Part shown: piece by piece, positions 21,622 through 34,050 of the stretch
How the letters are laid out: every line of letters starts with the position of its first letter
How positions within the stretch are numbered: the stretch's first letter is position 1
Assembly: GCF_020520425.1 (NCBI RefSeq)
Contig: NC_079489.1
Location: 15,338,001-15,402,000, forward strand
DNA: 64,000 nt
Direction: 5' to 3'
From: Spinacia oleracea
Taxonomy: Eukaryota > Streptophyta > Magnoliopsida > Caryophyllales > Amaranthaceae
Notes under the pieces: generated by a model
Seen by the model: only the letters and a program-made list of their open reading frames with translations
Told to the model about the DNA's origin: nothing
Database searches by the model: none
Program-made: the position numbers and the translations under genes

Positions 21622-24600
21622 TTTTTTTTTGGTGAAAACAGCATGACTAGAGGAGTTTACATTTCGGCGTTACGCCTATTACAATCCGAAAGGACTAAAT
21701 TTAAACAATAACTAGGAGGAATAGCCAAATATGTAGTTACATTAACATCCAAAGAAGCATTTCTCCCCTTCCTTGCTAGAGCATCTGCCAACTTGTTCCT
21801 GTCTCGATCAATGTGGAGCAATCTAGCCTCGTGGAAAGATTGGTATAACTCCCTACATTCATTTAAAATGCTAAAGTACATGTCAGTTTCAAAATCAGTT
21901 TTGTTGAACAGATCAACTGCCTTTTAGCAGTCTGTGAAGATAATGATCTTGTTGTAGTCTTCCTTTAGAGCGCACACCATTCCCTCTTTAATCCCAATGA
22001 GCTCCGCTTGTAGAGGGTTGAGTGTATAGGTTTGTTTTTGAAATCCCTGCAACCAGTTACCTGCAAAGTCCTGTAATACTCCTGCCACACTTGATATACA
22101 TCTAGGAGTTATGAAAGAAGCATCTACATACACATGGACAAACCCCAGACAGTGGTTACCACTTTGATGGTTGGGTCTTGGTTTCTCTATGGCTATAATG
22201 GGTTTCCTAATAGCTATGAATTCCTGAGCTAACCTAACAGCTTTGTCTATGAGTATTTGGGGTGATTGGCTTACTTTGTTCGAAAACACCAGGTTGTTCC
22301 TCTGTTTCCACAACTCAAAACACACAAAGACAAACAAGATATTCCAACTAATCCCTCCTCTCCTATGATTAAGGCCTAAGTTCGTTCTAATCCATGTCCT
22401 AATGTCCCCCTGGCGCATGTTAAGGTCCATATTCAGATCATCCCACACCCCCCTAGCCACTACACAATCACGCATGACATGGATGGATTTTTCCTCCTCG
22501 TGGCCACAGGGTAAACAAAGTGGATCATTTACAATGCCTCTTATGTGCAAGAGATGACAATGTGGGATTCTATCCCACCAAAGGAGCCAAAGAAAAAATT
22601 GAAGTTTGGGAGGTACGTTAGCTTTCCAGATCCAGTCAAGGTTTGGTTGGTTTGGGTTCATGGTGGCTGCTGTATAGGCTAGAGATGAGGAGAACTTCCC
22701 TTCAATGACAAAGGGGGAGATGGGGGTGTCAATTTGAGTTTGATTTGGTTTTGGAAGTGAGTGTATGCGATGTAATATCTCAGTGGGGATGGTGATAGTC
22801 AGGTGATCAAAAGTCCAATGTCCTTCTACAATACAGGTGCTCAATAGTCTGTGTTCTTCGTCCTCTGTGATAGGGCCATAAATTAGGCTTCTAAGAGTCC
22901 CACTTCCTATCCAATTGTCATTCCATAACGAGATGCTATCCCCTCTGCCTATATGCCATAAGCTCTTTGAACTTAGAAAATTCCACCCTTTGCCAATGCT
23001 TTTCCAGAGAGTGGAACCTTTCTTGAAACTAGTAACATAGTTGTTGTGCACATATTTGGAGTGGATACACTGGACTGCTAAATTGGTAGGTCCTCTACAC
23101 ATCTTCCAGCCTAACTTGGCCATGGCTATGGTATTCATAATGTTATGGCTTCTAATTCCCAACCCCCCATTCTCCTTTGGCCTAAAGGTAGTCTCCTTGC
23201 CTACTAAGTGAATTTTGTTTTTCCCCTCTACTTCACCCCATAAGAAGTTGTTACAAATCCTATCTAGATCATTTAGGGTTGAAATTGGGAGGAAAGTAGC
23301 CTGCATGTAGTAAGTTGGAATAGTATTCAGAGTGGATTTAATCAAACATAGTCTACCTGCTCTCGATAGGAAGTTAGCTTTCCAATTTGCAAGTCTAGAT
23401 CTGACTTTGTCAACAATGAATTGGACTTCCTTCCTTTTAGGCTTCATGTGAGAGATTGGTATCCCTAAATACATCCCTAGATTCTCACTCTCCCTCACAT
23501 TTAGGGTCTCCTGGAAGAGGTTTTTTGTTTCCTGACAAGTGTTTGGAGAGAAAGTGAGTCTACTCTTATCCTCATTTATCTTTTGGCCAGAAACTGAGCA
23601 GAAGAAATCTAGGGTGTCACGGACGGCAAAAGCAGTTGACTCATCTACTCTACCAAACAAGATCAGGTCATCAGCAAAGAGTAGATGTGAGATGGGCACT
23701 CTTTTAGCCCCTACAAGGAAAGGAGTCCACTGCTTAATGTTACAGGCTTGGGTTATACTGGCAGACAACGTTTGGAGGCAAATGTTAAATAAGTATGGGG
23801 ACATAGGGTCTCCCTGCCTTAGCCCTCTCGAATGCTCAAAAGAAGTGGATTTCCTACCATTGACCAGAATGGAAGAGGAGGCTTTCGAAACACAATCCAT
23901 GATAAGCCTTACTGTATCAAGGTCAAGACCAATGTTAACTAGACATTCCCTCACAAACCCCCATTCTAGCCTATCATAAGCCTTTTCAAGATCGACTTTC
24001 AAAGCAAACCAACCCCATTTTCCCTTTTTCTTGTGCATAGAATGAAGAATTTCCGATGCCACCACTAGGTTAATATCAGGCCCCCTACCTTTAATAAAAC
24101 TATTCTGGTTGTTAGAAATCCAAGTAGGCAGGTGGGGCTTCAACCTATTCACTATAATCTTGGTTACCACCTTGTACACCGTATTGCACAGACTAATTGG
24201 TCTAAAGTGTTTAACAAGCTCAGGATTTTTCTGTTTTGGTATTAGGCAGATTAGAGCATGACATATGTCTTTAGGTACCCTCCCTTCCTTAAACCAAGAT
24301 TTTATATGTTGACAAACTTCCTGACCCACAATTCCCCACGTTTTTTGAAAGAAAATTGGGTGAAACCCATCCGGGCCTGGGGCTTTGATTGGTTTCATGG
24401 AGAAAAGAGCGTTTTTAATTTCCAAATCCGTTGGGATGTGCCCAATATTTATAGTACTAGAGCTTGACTGGAAACTAGGGTTGATGTTGGGCTTTTCTGT
24501 GGTATACAGATCAGCAAAAAAGGAGTCAATAAGAGTCCTAATCTCCCCCTGAGTTGAAAAAACTTGCCCTACATTATTCGACAGAGACCTGATCCTATTG

Positions 24601-24744
24601 CTTTGCCTACCAATTATAACCGATTTATGAAAGAAAGCCGTATTCCTTTCTCCTTTAGATAGCCAATCTGTCCTACTTTTCATCAGCCATCACCGTTCCT
24701 TTTCAACCTCGAACTCTCCCTCCAAACTGACCTCCTTCAAATTC
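21622..24744 (-). mobile_element. 5'-truncated L1-type LINE
   Basis: The 3.1-kb insertion is flanked by a 13-bp duplication TAAAACATTCATT (21609-21621 and 24745-24757). Its poly(A) tail appears as a T run starting at 21622. ORF1 and the endonuclease domain are missing. 5' truncation is normal for target-primed reverse transcription. Confidence 0.93.
21657..24744 (-). pseudogene. LINE ORF2 remnant: reverse transcriptase, zf-RVT, RNase H
   Basis: One frame runs through the element with two in-frame stops. A TGA lies just before WLMKSRTDW (near 24690) and a TAA at 21924-21926 follows IIIFTDC within RNase H. Reverse transcriptase motifs are intact: IKAPGPDGFHPIFF, VDLEKAYDRLEW, GLRQGDPMSPYLF, and FADD in LLFADDLILFG. 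The zf-RVT region (LQFFLWLLWWDRIPHC, CLPCGHEEEKSIHVMRDC) is followed by RNase H (YVDASF, AELIGIKEG) and, after the stop, DRDRNKLADALARKGR. It belongs to a different LINE lineage from the element at 13731-19973, judging by low similarity. Confidence 0.9.
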
Positions 24745-24901
24745 TAAAACATTCATTGAAAAACTGTTATTTTAAGTTCCCAATAGTTAGTTTAAAAGTG
24801 AAAATCATAGTTTCAAAATTAATCTTCGATTATAAGTAATTTTCTAGAATAATAAACCTTTAAAGCTTGAACCAAATTTATTTTCAAGATTTAAAATTAT
24901 A

Positions 24902-27900
24902 CTCTCTCCGTCCCAAATTACTCGTTACACTTATTTTTACACAAAATTTTAGATGATAAGTGGTTGTTTGATTATTAATTAACTGTTATTTTATTGAAAA
25001 ACAAGATGTAATAGGAGTTAGTGGGGATATTTTTTTTTAATTGAACGAGAGAGGGTGTGAGGACAAAAAAAAAATGAGTGGAAAGAGAAAAACAATATAA
25101 TAATTATGGGGTTATTCCTAGTTTAGAAATGTAAGTAATTTAGTGTAATCCCCCGTAATTTTATACATTTCATTTATATATTTTACCGTATATTTAATAT
25201 ATTTAAATAAGAATTTATGAATTTTGGAAATAAATATATAATTAACATATATTTATTTATTACATATTAATATTTTCAACGATTTACGAAATCGAAAATG
25301 ATTTTAGAATTTTAAGTAGAAAAGAATTTGAATTACGAAAATTGATTGAATTTAGAAAACGATCCTATTCAGTTTTGGATTCGAATCATAAAAGCTAAAT
25401 CCTAATTCTAGCCCACTTGGGAAAGCCCAATATTAAAACCCAAAACTCAAACCCTCCCTTTACTCTAATTCACGTAAAACAAAAATAAAAAAAATAAACA
25501 AAGCCAAAACCCCATTTGAACTTCACGTGAAAACGCAAAAGAGAAAAAAAAAAGAAGCAAAACCTATCTCTCATTCAAACTCACGTAAACTAGCAAACCC
25601 TCAAACCTTGGTACTCTCTGCCCAGCCACCAGCCACCATACACCCGCCGGACCTCCACCGTCCTCGTCACAGCCGGTAAGCTCTTCTCCGTCGTCCTTCC
25701 TTTTCTCTTTCGTTCCCCTTTTCTTTTCGTTCTTCTTTCTTCGTTTTCACCCCTCCTCACGTGATTATGCTTGAACCTCGCACAGCCCCAGCCGCCGACC
25801 ACCTACCGCCGCCGCGACCGCCAGCTGCACGGTAACCTTCTTCTTCTCCTTCGTTCTTCTTCCTTTCTCTTTCGTTCGTTTCTTGCAGCTTCGCTACCCT
25901 TCTCACGATCTTTTTCGCTCTTGCTCTCCTCGCTCGTTTTGGTTTTTGCGTAGCAGCAACCGAGTCGCGCCACCCTCTCCTTGCTGTCGCCGAGCAGTGC
26001 TGCCGCCTCCGGCCGCGCCTCACCGCCTGCCGCCGTCGTCCTCTCTCGTCGGTTAACTCTTAAAACCCAAAGCTAATCTTTTTATATCATATGTATTAAT
26101 TTAAATATTGTTGGAGTGAATTAAAATTATGATTTTTAAGATTTATTTACTTATTTCAGATTTTAATATTTTATGATTAAATTATTAATTTTCAGATTTC
26201 ATACATTGATTGAAACGAGAATTTAAATTAGTTAAAGCGGGAATTCTAAGTTTTTAATGATGTTGGATCATGGTAGAATGATTTGGAATGATTAAAACTA
26301 TTATTTTTATATTCTAAGCGTGGTAATTTGGTGTTGGGGAAGTTTTTAAACAAATTTATATGCTTGAAATTTAAAGTACGATGTTTGCAAAGAATTTTCA
26401 ACGGATTTCAATCACTAATTCAATAATTATGATGCTAAGAAATCAAATACTCAAGTTTTGATATTGGGGAAAGTTCTAAATATGTTTAGGATGTATTTAG
26501 AATGCTTTGTTATTGTTGTGAATGTTTAGAAGTTGATTGTGAATCCTTGTTGGTTGTTTTAGGCGGAGAATTCTCCTTAGGCGACTTTTGAATTATTAAA
26601 GTGGTCTTGCAGTTTGTTTACACAAGGTACGTACATACCTGTGTGCTTGGAATGTGTGCTAATTGTTGAAACCATGTTGAATTATTGATGAACTTGGTTA
26701 TGTTGATGTTGTTGATGAACTTAGTCAGGTTGAAATTGCATGTTTGATACTGTTGGATGAACATATTAAACCTTTATTGCATATTGAGGATTATAACATG
26801 TTAGTATGGAAGATTGATGCAAACATGTTTGATTGGGAACACTAGATTATTTAGTATATAATTCAGATCAGTTAATTGTTGTTCCCTTTTTAGCTTTTCA
26901 CTACTTTATGAGGGCGGAGGACCTTATTTAGTAAGTTGAAACCTTATACCCATATTCAGGGGTTGATCAGTATTAAAGAAAAGATTGGAGTTAATTGGAA
27001 TGAGTCTTGTTTGATGCCTTTGTGGTCACTTACTCAATTCCAAGATAAAAACAGTTATAAATAAATGTGAGTTGCATGCCTTATGTGATTGTTGAGTCAT
27101 AACAGGGTGTCAATTTGTAAATCATGTAAAGTGAAACTGAGTAGCAATAGCTTTAGACTGTGCACGTCTAAAGTGACGGACAAACAGGAGTTGGGGTTCA
27201 TGGTGGTAGCCCATGGCCTTTCATTCGGACCGGATTGATCACCGCGTCCTATTTTCAGTCAAACGTTCCTCGATATCGCAGGTCACTGAGGTTACGGAGT
27301 CGCGCACGTACCTCGCTTAGCTAGAAAACTCGGTCCATTGCCTATTTCAATTAAAATAATATTATTGTTATAAAAGTCTAGTCCAGTCTAGCCTAGTCTA
27401 GTTAAGTATGGTCGTCAGATTATCATGCTTTGTCTGCCCTTAATTATGTTTAATAGTATCATGTTAGGATTATTATTGTTTTAGTATGTAGTACTCAGCT
27501 TTGCTGATTACGTGCTTTGTTTGTGTGTGTTGATCATGGCTATGCCTTATTGATCCTGTGATGACCCAACTTTGGTGAGCAGTCTCTAAGGATCAATAAG
27601 CGTTGCCCATCTACAGGTTTGAAGATGATGCATCATTGGGATCGGGATTAGAGAGCTTGTAGTTATATTTGTTTTATTAAGTGATTTGGGTTGTTAACTT
27701 ATATTTGAAAGTTGTCGTACTATTCGTATTTCCTTATTTCCGTTAATTGGTTTTGGACTTAGTATGTAATCGATTATTTATGAACCTAAAAGTTAGTTTT
27801 ATGTTTTCCGCTGCAAAATTCTGAATAAGCCGTACGTTTTCACACGGGCGACAATGCCTTGATAATTCTCTATAGTTATATTTATAAAAGGGTTGTTTTA

Positions 27901-27979
27901 GAAAAAGGGAATTGTCGGGGTGTTACATTTAGGACGGACGAAAAAAGAAAGTGTAACAAGTAATGTGGGACGGAGGGAG
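24902..27979. mobile_element. Stowaway-like MITE split by a solo LTR
   Basis: The left end is CTCTCTCCGTCCCAAATTAC and the right end, read inward, is CTCCCTCCGTCCCACATTAC. Both are followed by a TTACACTT motif. TA dinucleotides flank both ends (24900-24901 and 27980-27981), as for Stowaway/Tc1-mariner elements. The MITE itself is about 290 bp; 2.8 kb of solo LTR plus its duplication accounts for the rest. Confidence 0.88.
25144..27927 (+). mobile_element. Solo LTR, probably Ty3/gypsy
   Basis: The 2784-bp segment begins TGTAATCCCCCGTAATTT and ends GTCGGGGTGTTACA. It has imperfect inverted ends and a perfect 5-bp target duplication TTTAG (25139-25143 and 27928-27932). No internal domain is present, so recombination between LTRs has probably removed it. 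The long LTR and terminal TGTAAYMCCCC sequence suggest a gypsy chromovirus. Small ORFs in the C-rich 25600-26050 stretch are not supported as genes. Confidence 0.88.
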
Positions 27980-27981
27980 TA

Positions 27982-28417
27982 GTAGAAATTCGGGATTGGT
28001 TTAACAAAATTTTAAATTCATTCACCGAGTTAATAAAATCCCAAAACTATAATATCAATTAGTTTCAAAAGAAATTTTTAATACCAAATTAAGAAAATAA
28101 TTTATGCTTAACAACACACTGAGAGCTGCTTGAAATCAGGGTTAGTACAGATCAGATCAGATAAGGAGAAATAAGGTGAACTAAATGGGGCCTAAGAAGG
28201 AATTGTTGTACACAACTCTATTAACATAAGTTGTACAAACTCTAAATTAAGAAGGATGTACAATAAATATTATAAGGCAAAAGTTATCTTAAAATACCTA
28301 TACGTTAATCTAATAGTAAAAAAGTCGTTTATTGTTGAAGGAAAATTTGTTTGAAAGAAACTTTTACGAGGACGACTTTGTAATTAAGAAGGAACCTTAT
28401 ATAAAATAAAAGAGGTA
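27982..28417. other. Intergenic, MITE debris
   Basis: No gene is seen. Words such as GTACAATAAATATT near 28258 recall the small MITE at 58333-58622, suggesting an old fragment of that family. Confidence 0.35.
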
Positions 28418-29506
28418 AAATGAGACCTTACTTGAATTTATTGTTGTTGACCGAGACCTTCAATCGAAAAATGATCATTGATCATCACTTTCCAGTGTTG
28501 ACTCATCATGTGCTAGTCATGTGACCTTAAAAAACAAAAAAGAAAGCCCCATTTCCCTCCAATTTTAGTCCTCCTTATTGTAATTTATTAAAAATGACCT
28601 TTTATGTAGTAATCTTTGTGAGGAAGGACTACCTGAAATCACATTTCTCCACTTGCCTCCATTTCATCCTTTTCTCTTCTCCAAGTCTTGCATCCAATCA
28701 CCATCTTGCCACCCACCCACGACCCCTTTTCCCCCCTTTTTTTTCCCGGCCTCTAATTCCAAACTCCCTTTATTTTTCCATTTCACATCTCTCTCCTCCG
28801 AGAATATGAAGTATGAGAAGGCGAGGAAGAAGAAAAAAGGTAATTAAGAGGCAGAGATTAATGACCATTTGGCTATTTTTTTAAAAGTCTATGCGAATAT
28901 TTTCGTTTGTACTCAGTTTCATTTTTGTGGAAGAGTTTAGTTAGTTAGGTTTAGGTATGGTTAATCTCGTGTATGAAATATAAAATGCAATGTGTGGATA
29001 TAATGCCGTTGTAATTTATGAAGTATGAAATACAATGTATGGATACTACAACTTTGATAACGTAAACTGTCATGAATAATATTGATTTCCACAATCTTTT
29101 TGTGAAATAGTTATCTTTAACCCCGTTTTGATACCTAGCTTGTCTTTTAAAGTAATTGTAGGGAAGGCGGGGATTAGGACCTAAAATCACATTTGTGAGA
29201 CAACAAAGTCAATGCTGAAAAACAATTAAAGACGACGCTTAGAATCCGGCTAAAGGTCCTAGTCAACAGCCAAAATGTGATTCAAGGTCCTAATTTGCCA
29301 CTTAAAAAAAGAAAAGTTTCTTTCTCATGAAGGTCATTTCTAACAAATACGAATAAAAAAGGGGTTAGAATTGGAGGGAAAAGGTGATTTTTTTAAAAAA
29401 AATATAAAATAAAATGATTAGTCAACGCCGGAAAGTGATAATCAATGGCTATTTCCCGACTTAAGGTCCTAGTAAAAAATAATAAACTAAATTAAGGGAA
29501 TATCTC
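28418..29506. mobile_element. Non-autonomous element with long terminal inverted repeats
   Basis: A left arm of about 220 bp (28418-28640) is mirrored by 29270-29506. Shared words include AAATGAGA, ATCACTTTCC, GTTGACTCATCA/GTTGACTAATCA and CCCTCCAATT, the last repeated inverted. The unique centre has no convincing ORF. I could not find a target duplication, so exact ends and class are uncertain. A Mutator-like origin is possible. Confidence 0.6.
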
Positions 29507-29644
29507 ATTTGATCTCAGCAGGCCGCTTGGAAAGCTTTTAGAAGAGATTTTTGACGTTATTAAAAATTATCCATTCAAAATCACTCAACGTATAAAGGTA
29601 ATTATATACCTCTTTAATAAATTTACCTATAGAAAATGAATATA

Positions 29645-29986
29645 CTCCTTTCGTATCTTTTTAAGAGATACATTTTGACCGACATGTAGTTTTAACTATT
29701 AAGAGGTTGAGTTGAATTTATTAAAATGAGATGAAAGTGGGGTATTGGATTATTATTTATTGTATAAAATTGAAAGTGGGTGAATTAAAATAAGAGGATG
29801 TGAGTAAGTGTGATGATTACAAGAGGGAGAGAAAGATAAAATAAAATTGGAAGTGGGGACCGGCCATGACATATCAAAAATAGAAAGAATATTTCTTAAT
29901 AAAATACGGTCGAATAAGGAGAGTGTATCTCTTAATAAAATACGGTCGAATAAAGAAACTGTATCTCTTAAAAAGATATGGAATAA
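29645..29986. mobile_element. Stowaway-like MITE, degenerate
   Basis: The ends CTCCTTTCGTATCTTTTTAA and, from the right, TTATTCCATATCTTTTTAA share TATCTTTTTAAGAGATACA. TA flanks both sides. A short internal duplication (TACGGTCGAATAA, twice) lies near the right end. Confidence 0.65.
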
Positions 29987-30366
29987 TACAAAAAGTTAAT
30001 TAAATTATGTTAAAAGTTAGTAAGTTACCAGATGCCTACGAGCTTATCGAGTTGAATAAGAGTGTGCTCAACTCGTGGTCGTTAAGTTTTTGAAGTGAGT
30101 TTTGACCAAGTCGAGTTCGAATTGCTCGCGAGGCACGAGCTGCTCAACGTAACTCTATTAACGCCCCTGAGTATATACTCCTTCTTTGTAGTTTTGTTAT
30201 AATGCTACCTCTAAAAGTCTTTAATTAATCGATCTGATCATATGACATCTTATTCTATAACTATTAACTAGTATTTGGTGCACGTAATGCGTGTGCACGT
30301 AATGCGTGTGTATACTTTTAAAATCGGAATTTATATGTAAATAATGTTGTAACACTCTACAAATTA

Positions 30367-31697
30367 AGGACTTGTTCTCTTAAATGTACAATACCTTATT
30401 TAAATGAGTTTCATAACCTATAAGTTCAGATAAGTTAAATAAGGTATTATAAGGTCTTATAAGTTAAATAAGTTCCAATAATGTCTAATAACGTTCTAGA
30501 AGGTCCAGTAAGGTCCTATAATTTTCAATTAATAAAATATGTAATATTATGATTATTTGCGTTGTTATACGAAGTACTCCCTCCATCTCTTTTTGTTTTT
30601 TACGTTTGGTATTTTTCACGCGTTTTAACGAATAATTAATTTGCATTGAAATTTCTCAATTTTTTTATTTAAACGAGATAAATTACGTTTATTTATAATG
30701 TTTTCACTTTTATCAAGATTCTGATATTGGGAAATGAGAAAAATTTAATGTCCCAATGGAAAAGTGTGAGAAATTAAATGACCCAATGAATTTAATTAGT
30801 TAAAATAATAATTGGACACAAATTTTGATAGAATGCTAAGTCATTTATGTGATAGTATAAAAGGAAATGTAAAGAACATTTCGAAATACCCAAAAAGGAA
30901 AATGTAAAAAACAAAAAGAGACGGAGGGAGTATTAAATAATCATATTTTTATTATTAAAAAATTTGTGGTTACTATTTGACAATAATGATTATTCCGTAT
31001 TTATGATATGTAAGTATTAATAAATTTGTTATTATTAATTACTATCAATATAATTATAAGGGAAAAACTCAATTAACACTTTTAAAATTACGTGTACATC
31101 ACAAATTAATGGACGATCTTTTTGGTAAGATGAAAATAATCATAATATTACTTCTTATATCAATACGTTAACCGTAAGTAATAACTTCCAACTTACATTC
31201 CCCCTAGACATGTGACATGTGAAATGCTCGTAAAGAGTATCAATGTGGTTCGTTGTTTTTTCGTCCTTGATAAAGTTCCATTACGGAGTATAAAAAGGTT
31301 TATTAAAGAGTCAATCATAAATATTTTACAAACGGGTCAAATTCGTGCTTGAATTTTATAAATTTTGAATTATTATCACGGAGTAATAGTTTATATTATT
31401 AATAATAACATAAAAGAGATAATTATTAATATAAGAACTAAATAATAATTTCTTATAGTATTTATTAATATTTGCAATAAACAATTATCAATATTCTAAT
31501 AGCTAAAAGTTTTGTAAGAATCTAATAAGGTTCAATAAGGTCTTATAAGGTCCTATAAGTTAAATAAGTGCCTATAGGTCCTAAAGTTAAATCAAGTCTT
31601 ATAAGCTCCTATAAGTTAAATAAAGTCTTATAGTGTCCTATATGTTCATATAAGTTCAGACAATGTTAAATTCCATAAGTTAGAGAAAACACACCCT
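30367..31697. mobile_element. TIR element with TAAGGTCCTATAAGTT repeats
   Basis: Both ends carry degenerate units such as TAAGGTCTTATAAGTT and TTAAATAAG in inverted arrangement. The outer ends are AGGACTTGTTCTCT and, from the right, AGGGTGTGTTTTCTCT. The centre is AT-rich with no ORF and holds a nested Stowaway MITE (30577-30930). I found no clear target duplication. Confidence 0.5.
30577..30930. mobile_element. Stowaway-like MITE
   Basis: The termini are CTCCCTCCATCTCTTTTTG and, from the right, CTCCCTCCGTCTCTTTTTG. TA duplications sit at 30575-30576 and 30931-30932. It is the same family as the MITE at 42354-49833 that hosts the CACTA element. Confidence 0.85.
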
Positions 31698-31864
31698 AAT
31701 GTATTTAAAAATTTACTTAAATACGTAGTATGAACTAAGGGTATTATTAATATTTTATGTAAACACCAAAATACTCAAGAGCATGACTTATATAATAGAC
31801 ATAATTGCATAAACCGATTTTGTCTGAATTTTCGTTTATGGACCCCAATTTTTTGTTTCAAATA

Positions 31865-32094
31865 CTTCATCCGTTACGTAAATATCGCACCATTTTGTTT
31901 TTCACACTATTCACACTATGACTTTGGCCGTTTTTTGTGACTGTAGTCATGTGGAGTCATGTTAGATTTGTATATCAATATATATTTCCTAAATTTAATT
32001 TTTTATAATTTTTAATTACACACGATTTGGGTTATTAAGATTCAAAGTAATGTGTTAGAGTTGGACTAGTGCAATATGTATGGAACGGAGGAAG
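31865..32094. mobile_element. Stowaway-like MITE
   Basis: The ends CTTCATCCGTTACGTAAATAT and, from the right, CTTCCTCCGTTCCATACATAT are flanked by TA. Length is about 230 bp. Confidence 0.7.
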
Positions 32095-32230
32095 TATATA
32101 ATTTAGGGGCAAAATGGTCTTTTCACCTCTTCTAAAATCTGTTTTTTTTTCCCGCGCGATAGAATAACTGAAGAAAACGGAGAACGATGCGCACAGCCCG
32201 ACGAAAATAAGACCCCATTTCGTTTCTAAG

Positions 32231-32887
32231 CTTGAAGAAGGTGATTTCCATCCATTTGATGGACAATCCTTGTGTTTTTTTTTCCTACAATCCACGAATT
32301 CATGTAAGTTTCTATGAACCTCTCTTCCCCGTTCTTCGATTTTAATTTCCTTTTTTAGTACTCCGTGAATTGCAAATTAGGGCAAAATTGAATTGGGGGT
32401 TTTGTCATATGCCCGAATTTGGTGGAATTCTTTTCACAATTTTGTTCGTACATGTTTTTATATGATTCTGGTTGCATAATTCTGGATGTTTGGCATGATT
32501 TTGAGCAATTTTGTACAACTTTTCATGGACTCTGTAATTTCTCTTTCTTCTTTCTGGGCCTTTTTGTTACCCATTTTTTTTTAATACATCTACCCATCTC
32601 CATCTTCTCAAGATCAGCTAAAGAATTGCATAATTCTTTTTATGATGTCACTGTTAAGGTAATTATTCAACTTCAATCAGATTAATTTAATTTCTGGGTT
32701 CAGTTCTTTTGCTAATTATTTACTAATCGCAATTATGCATTTACCAATGTACAAGTTTCTAAAATCAAAGAAGTCCAGAGTAATACTTCGTATTAGATGA
32801 GATCAATGAAACTTTTGCGAAAACTTTGGTGGACAGACAAGGAAATGTTGTTAACAGATGTGCTCCTGTGACCTCCAATGCAAATCG
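32231..32887 (+). pseudogene. Glutathione peroxidase pseudogene, first duplicate
   Basis: GPX-type thiol peroxidases reduce lipid hydroperoxides. Three pieces are present. A 5' exon-like segment (about 32233-32303, donor GTAAGT) matches the same segment at 41365 in the second unit. An exon ends SFYDVTVK at 32658 before GTAATT, as in the family's YDFTVK|D boundary. A late exon piece (32811-32887) reads TFAKTLVDRQGNVVNRCAPV, matching the family's FxKFLVDKxGNVVxRYAPT. The middle exons with the catalytic Cys, Gln and Trp are missing, so this copy has an internal deletion. It lies about 1.2 kb upstream of the first MATE gene in the same orientation. Confidence 0.75.
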
Positions 32888-32899
32888 AGGTTTGCTTCA

Positions 32900-33930
32900 G
32901 TACTACTCTTCTTATGCTTATACTTTATACATTTGAAATCCTGTTGAAACATCCCTATTTTTTTTAAAATATTTTTTTGAAATCTGATAGTGTAGTTCTC
33001 ACTGAGTTGAAATAGTATCACTCTCACCCTCCCTTTAAGGTCCTAACATATCTTAACGTTGCATGCAATGCTTTAGGAGATATCAATAATGTCTTGGTCT
33101 ACTGGTTAAGAGCTTAACACTTATGACCTGTGTACGATAGATCATATATGTTTGAACTTTGAATACCCCTTCCCATTTGTAGTTTGTATTGTTCTTGTGA
33201 CTCATTGGTATCTTAGAACATAATGCCTTTAGAGATCAGAGAACATACTTCGAATAAATTAGCTAGAAAGGCCTATGCATTTAGATCGAGATCCATGAAA
33301 ATAAAATAGGGTAGTTTTTTTTTGAACAACTCAATCGGAAGGACGATGATATTTATGACACATACGCGTGCCATGTCACTATTGTGACACGGCTTAAAGG
33401 TCGCATGTTGCGACCTTTATCATTTCCGCAATCGAAAATAACTGTTTTAATGGATTGTCCACTGTTATAGGAGATTTAATACTTTTCAAACTTGTACATT
33501 TTTCACACACCAAAAGTCCAAAACCCATTTTCACACACCCTCTCTTTTCTTTATAATCATATGAACATTTATGGTATAATATCACCTTTTCTCAAATCTT
33601 TTGTTCATAAAACGTGGAAATACATCTAATTCATTCAAATTATAGTACCACGTAATCAAATTGCTTAACTTTTTAAAATCACACAACCCATATGTGATTA
33701 TTAAATTCGAATATAGTAAAGACCTTATTCAATTTGCTTTGTGTTTTATCGATGTCAACTAGCTTAATTGGTTAAAATCTAAGGTGACAGTACATACCCA
33801 AGACCATAGACCCTCTCTTGATCTACACACACAAACACGTGTTTTGTCTCCTAATCACCAAGGATCAGTTCAATCCCCTACATTTAATACCACATACTAA
33901 CATAGTAAGTAAGTAACATACATGAAAAAA
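32900..33930. other. Intergenic region with SINE-like pieces
   Basis: There is no gene. TGGTCTACTGGTTAAGAGC (near 33095) and TAGCTTAATTGGTTAAAATC (near 33765) look like the A-box region of tRNA-derived SINEs. Two adjacent hairpins (33370-33393 and 33395-33419, the second with arms TAAAGGTCGCA) have no assigned role. Confidence 0.4.
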
Positions 33931-33938
33931 AAAACCAT

Positions 33939-33947
33939 TATATATAT
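33939..33947 (+). promoter_or_regulatory. Candidate TATA box of first MATE gene
   Basis: TATATATAT lies about 110 bp upstream of the start codon at 34051, a plausible distance for a plant gene with a short leader. A purine-rich AAGAGAGAGAGAAA leader precedes the ATG. Confidence 0.4.
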
Positions 33948-34050
33948 CCGCCTTGCACCATTGCACCCGGTACGTGACCCAGTCCACTTGCACGTCTATT
34001 AAGGAGAGGTAAAAAAAAGAAAAAAAAAAAGAATCCAAGAGAGAGAGAAA

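Noticed and set aside
25590..26023. Pro/Arg-rich ORFs in the C-rich stretch
   Set aside because: The stretch lies inside the solo LTR defined by TTTAG duplications, so these are LTR sequence and not a host gene.
32035..32295. 86-residue minus-strand ORF
   Set aside because: It overlaps a Stowaway MITE and is antisense to the GPX 5' segment shared with the second unit. No family is recognised.
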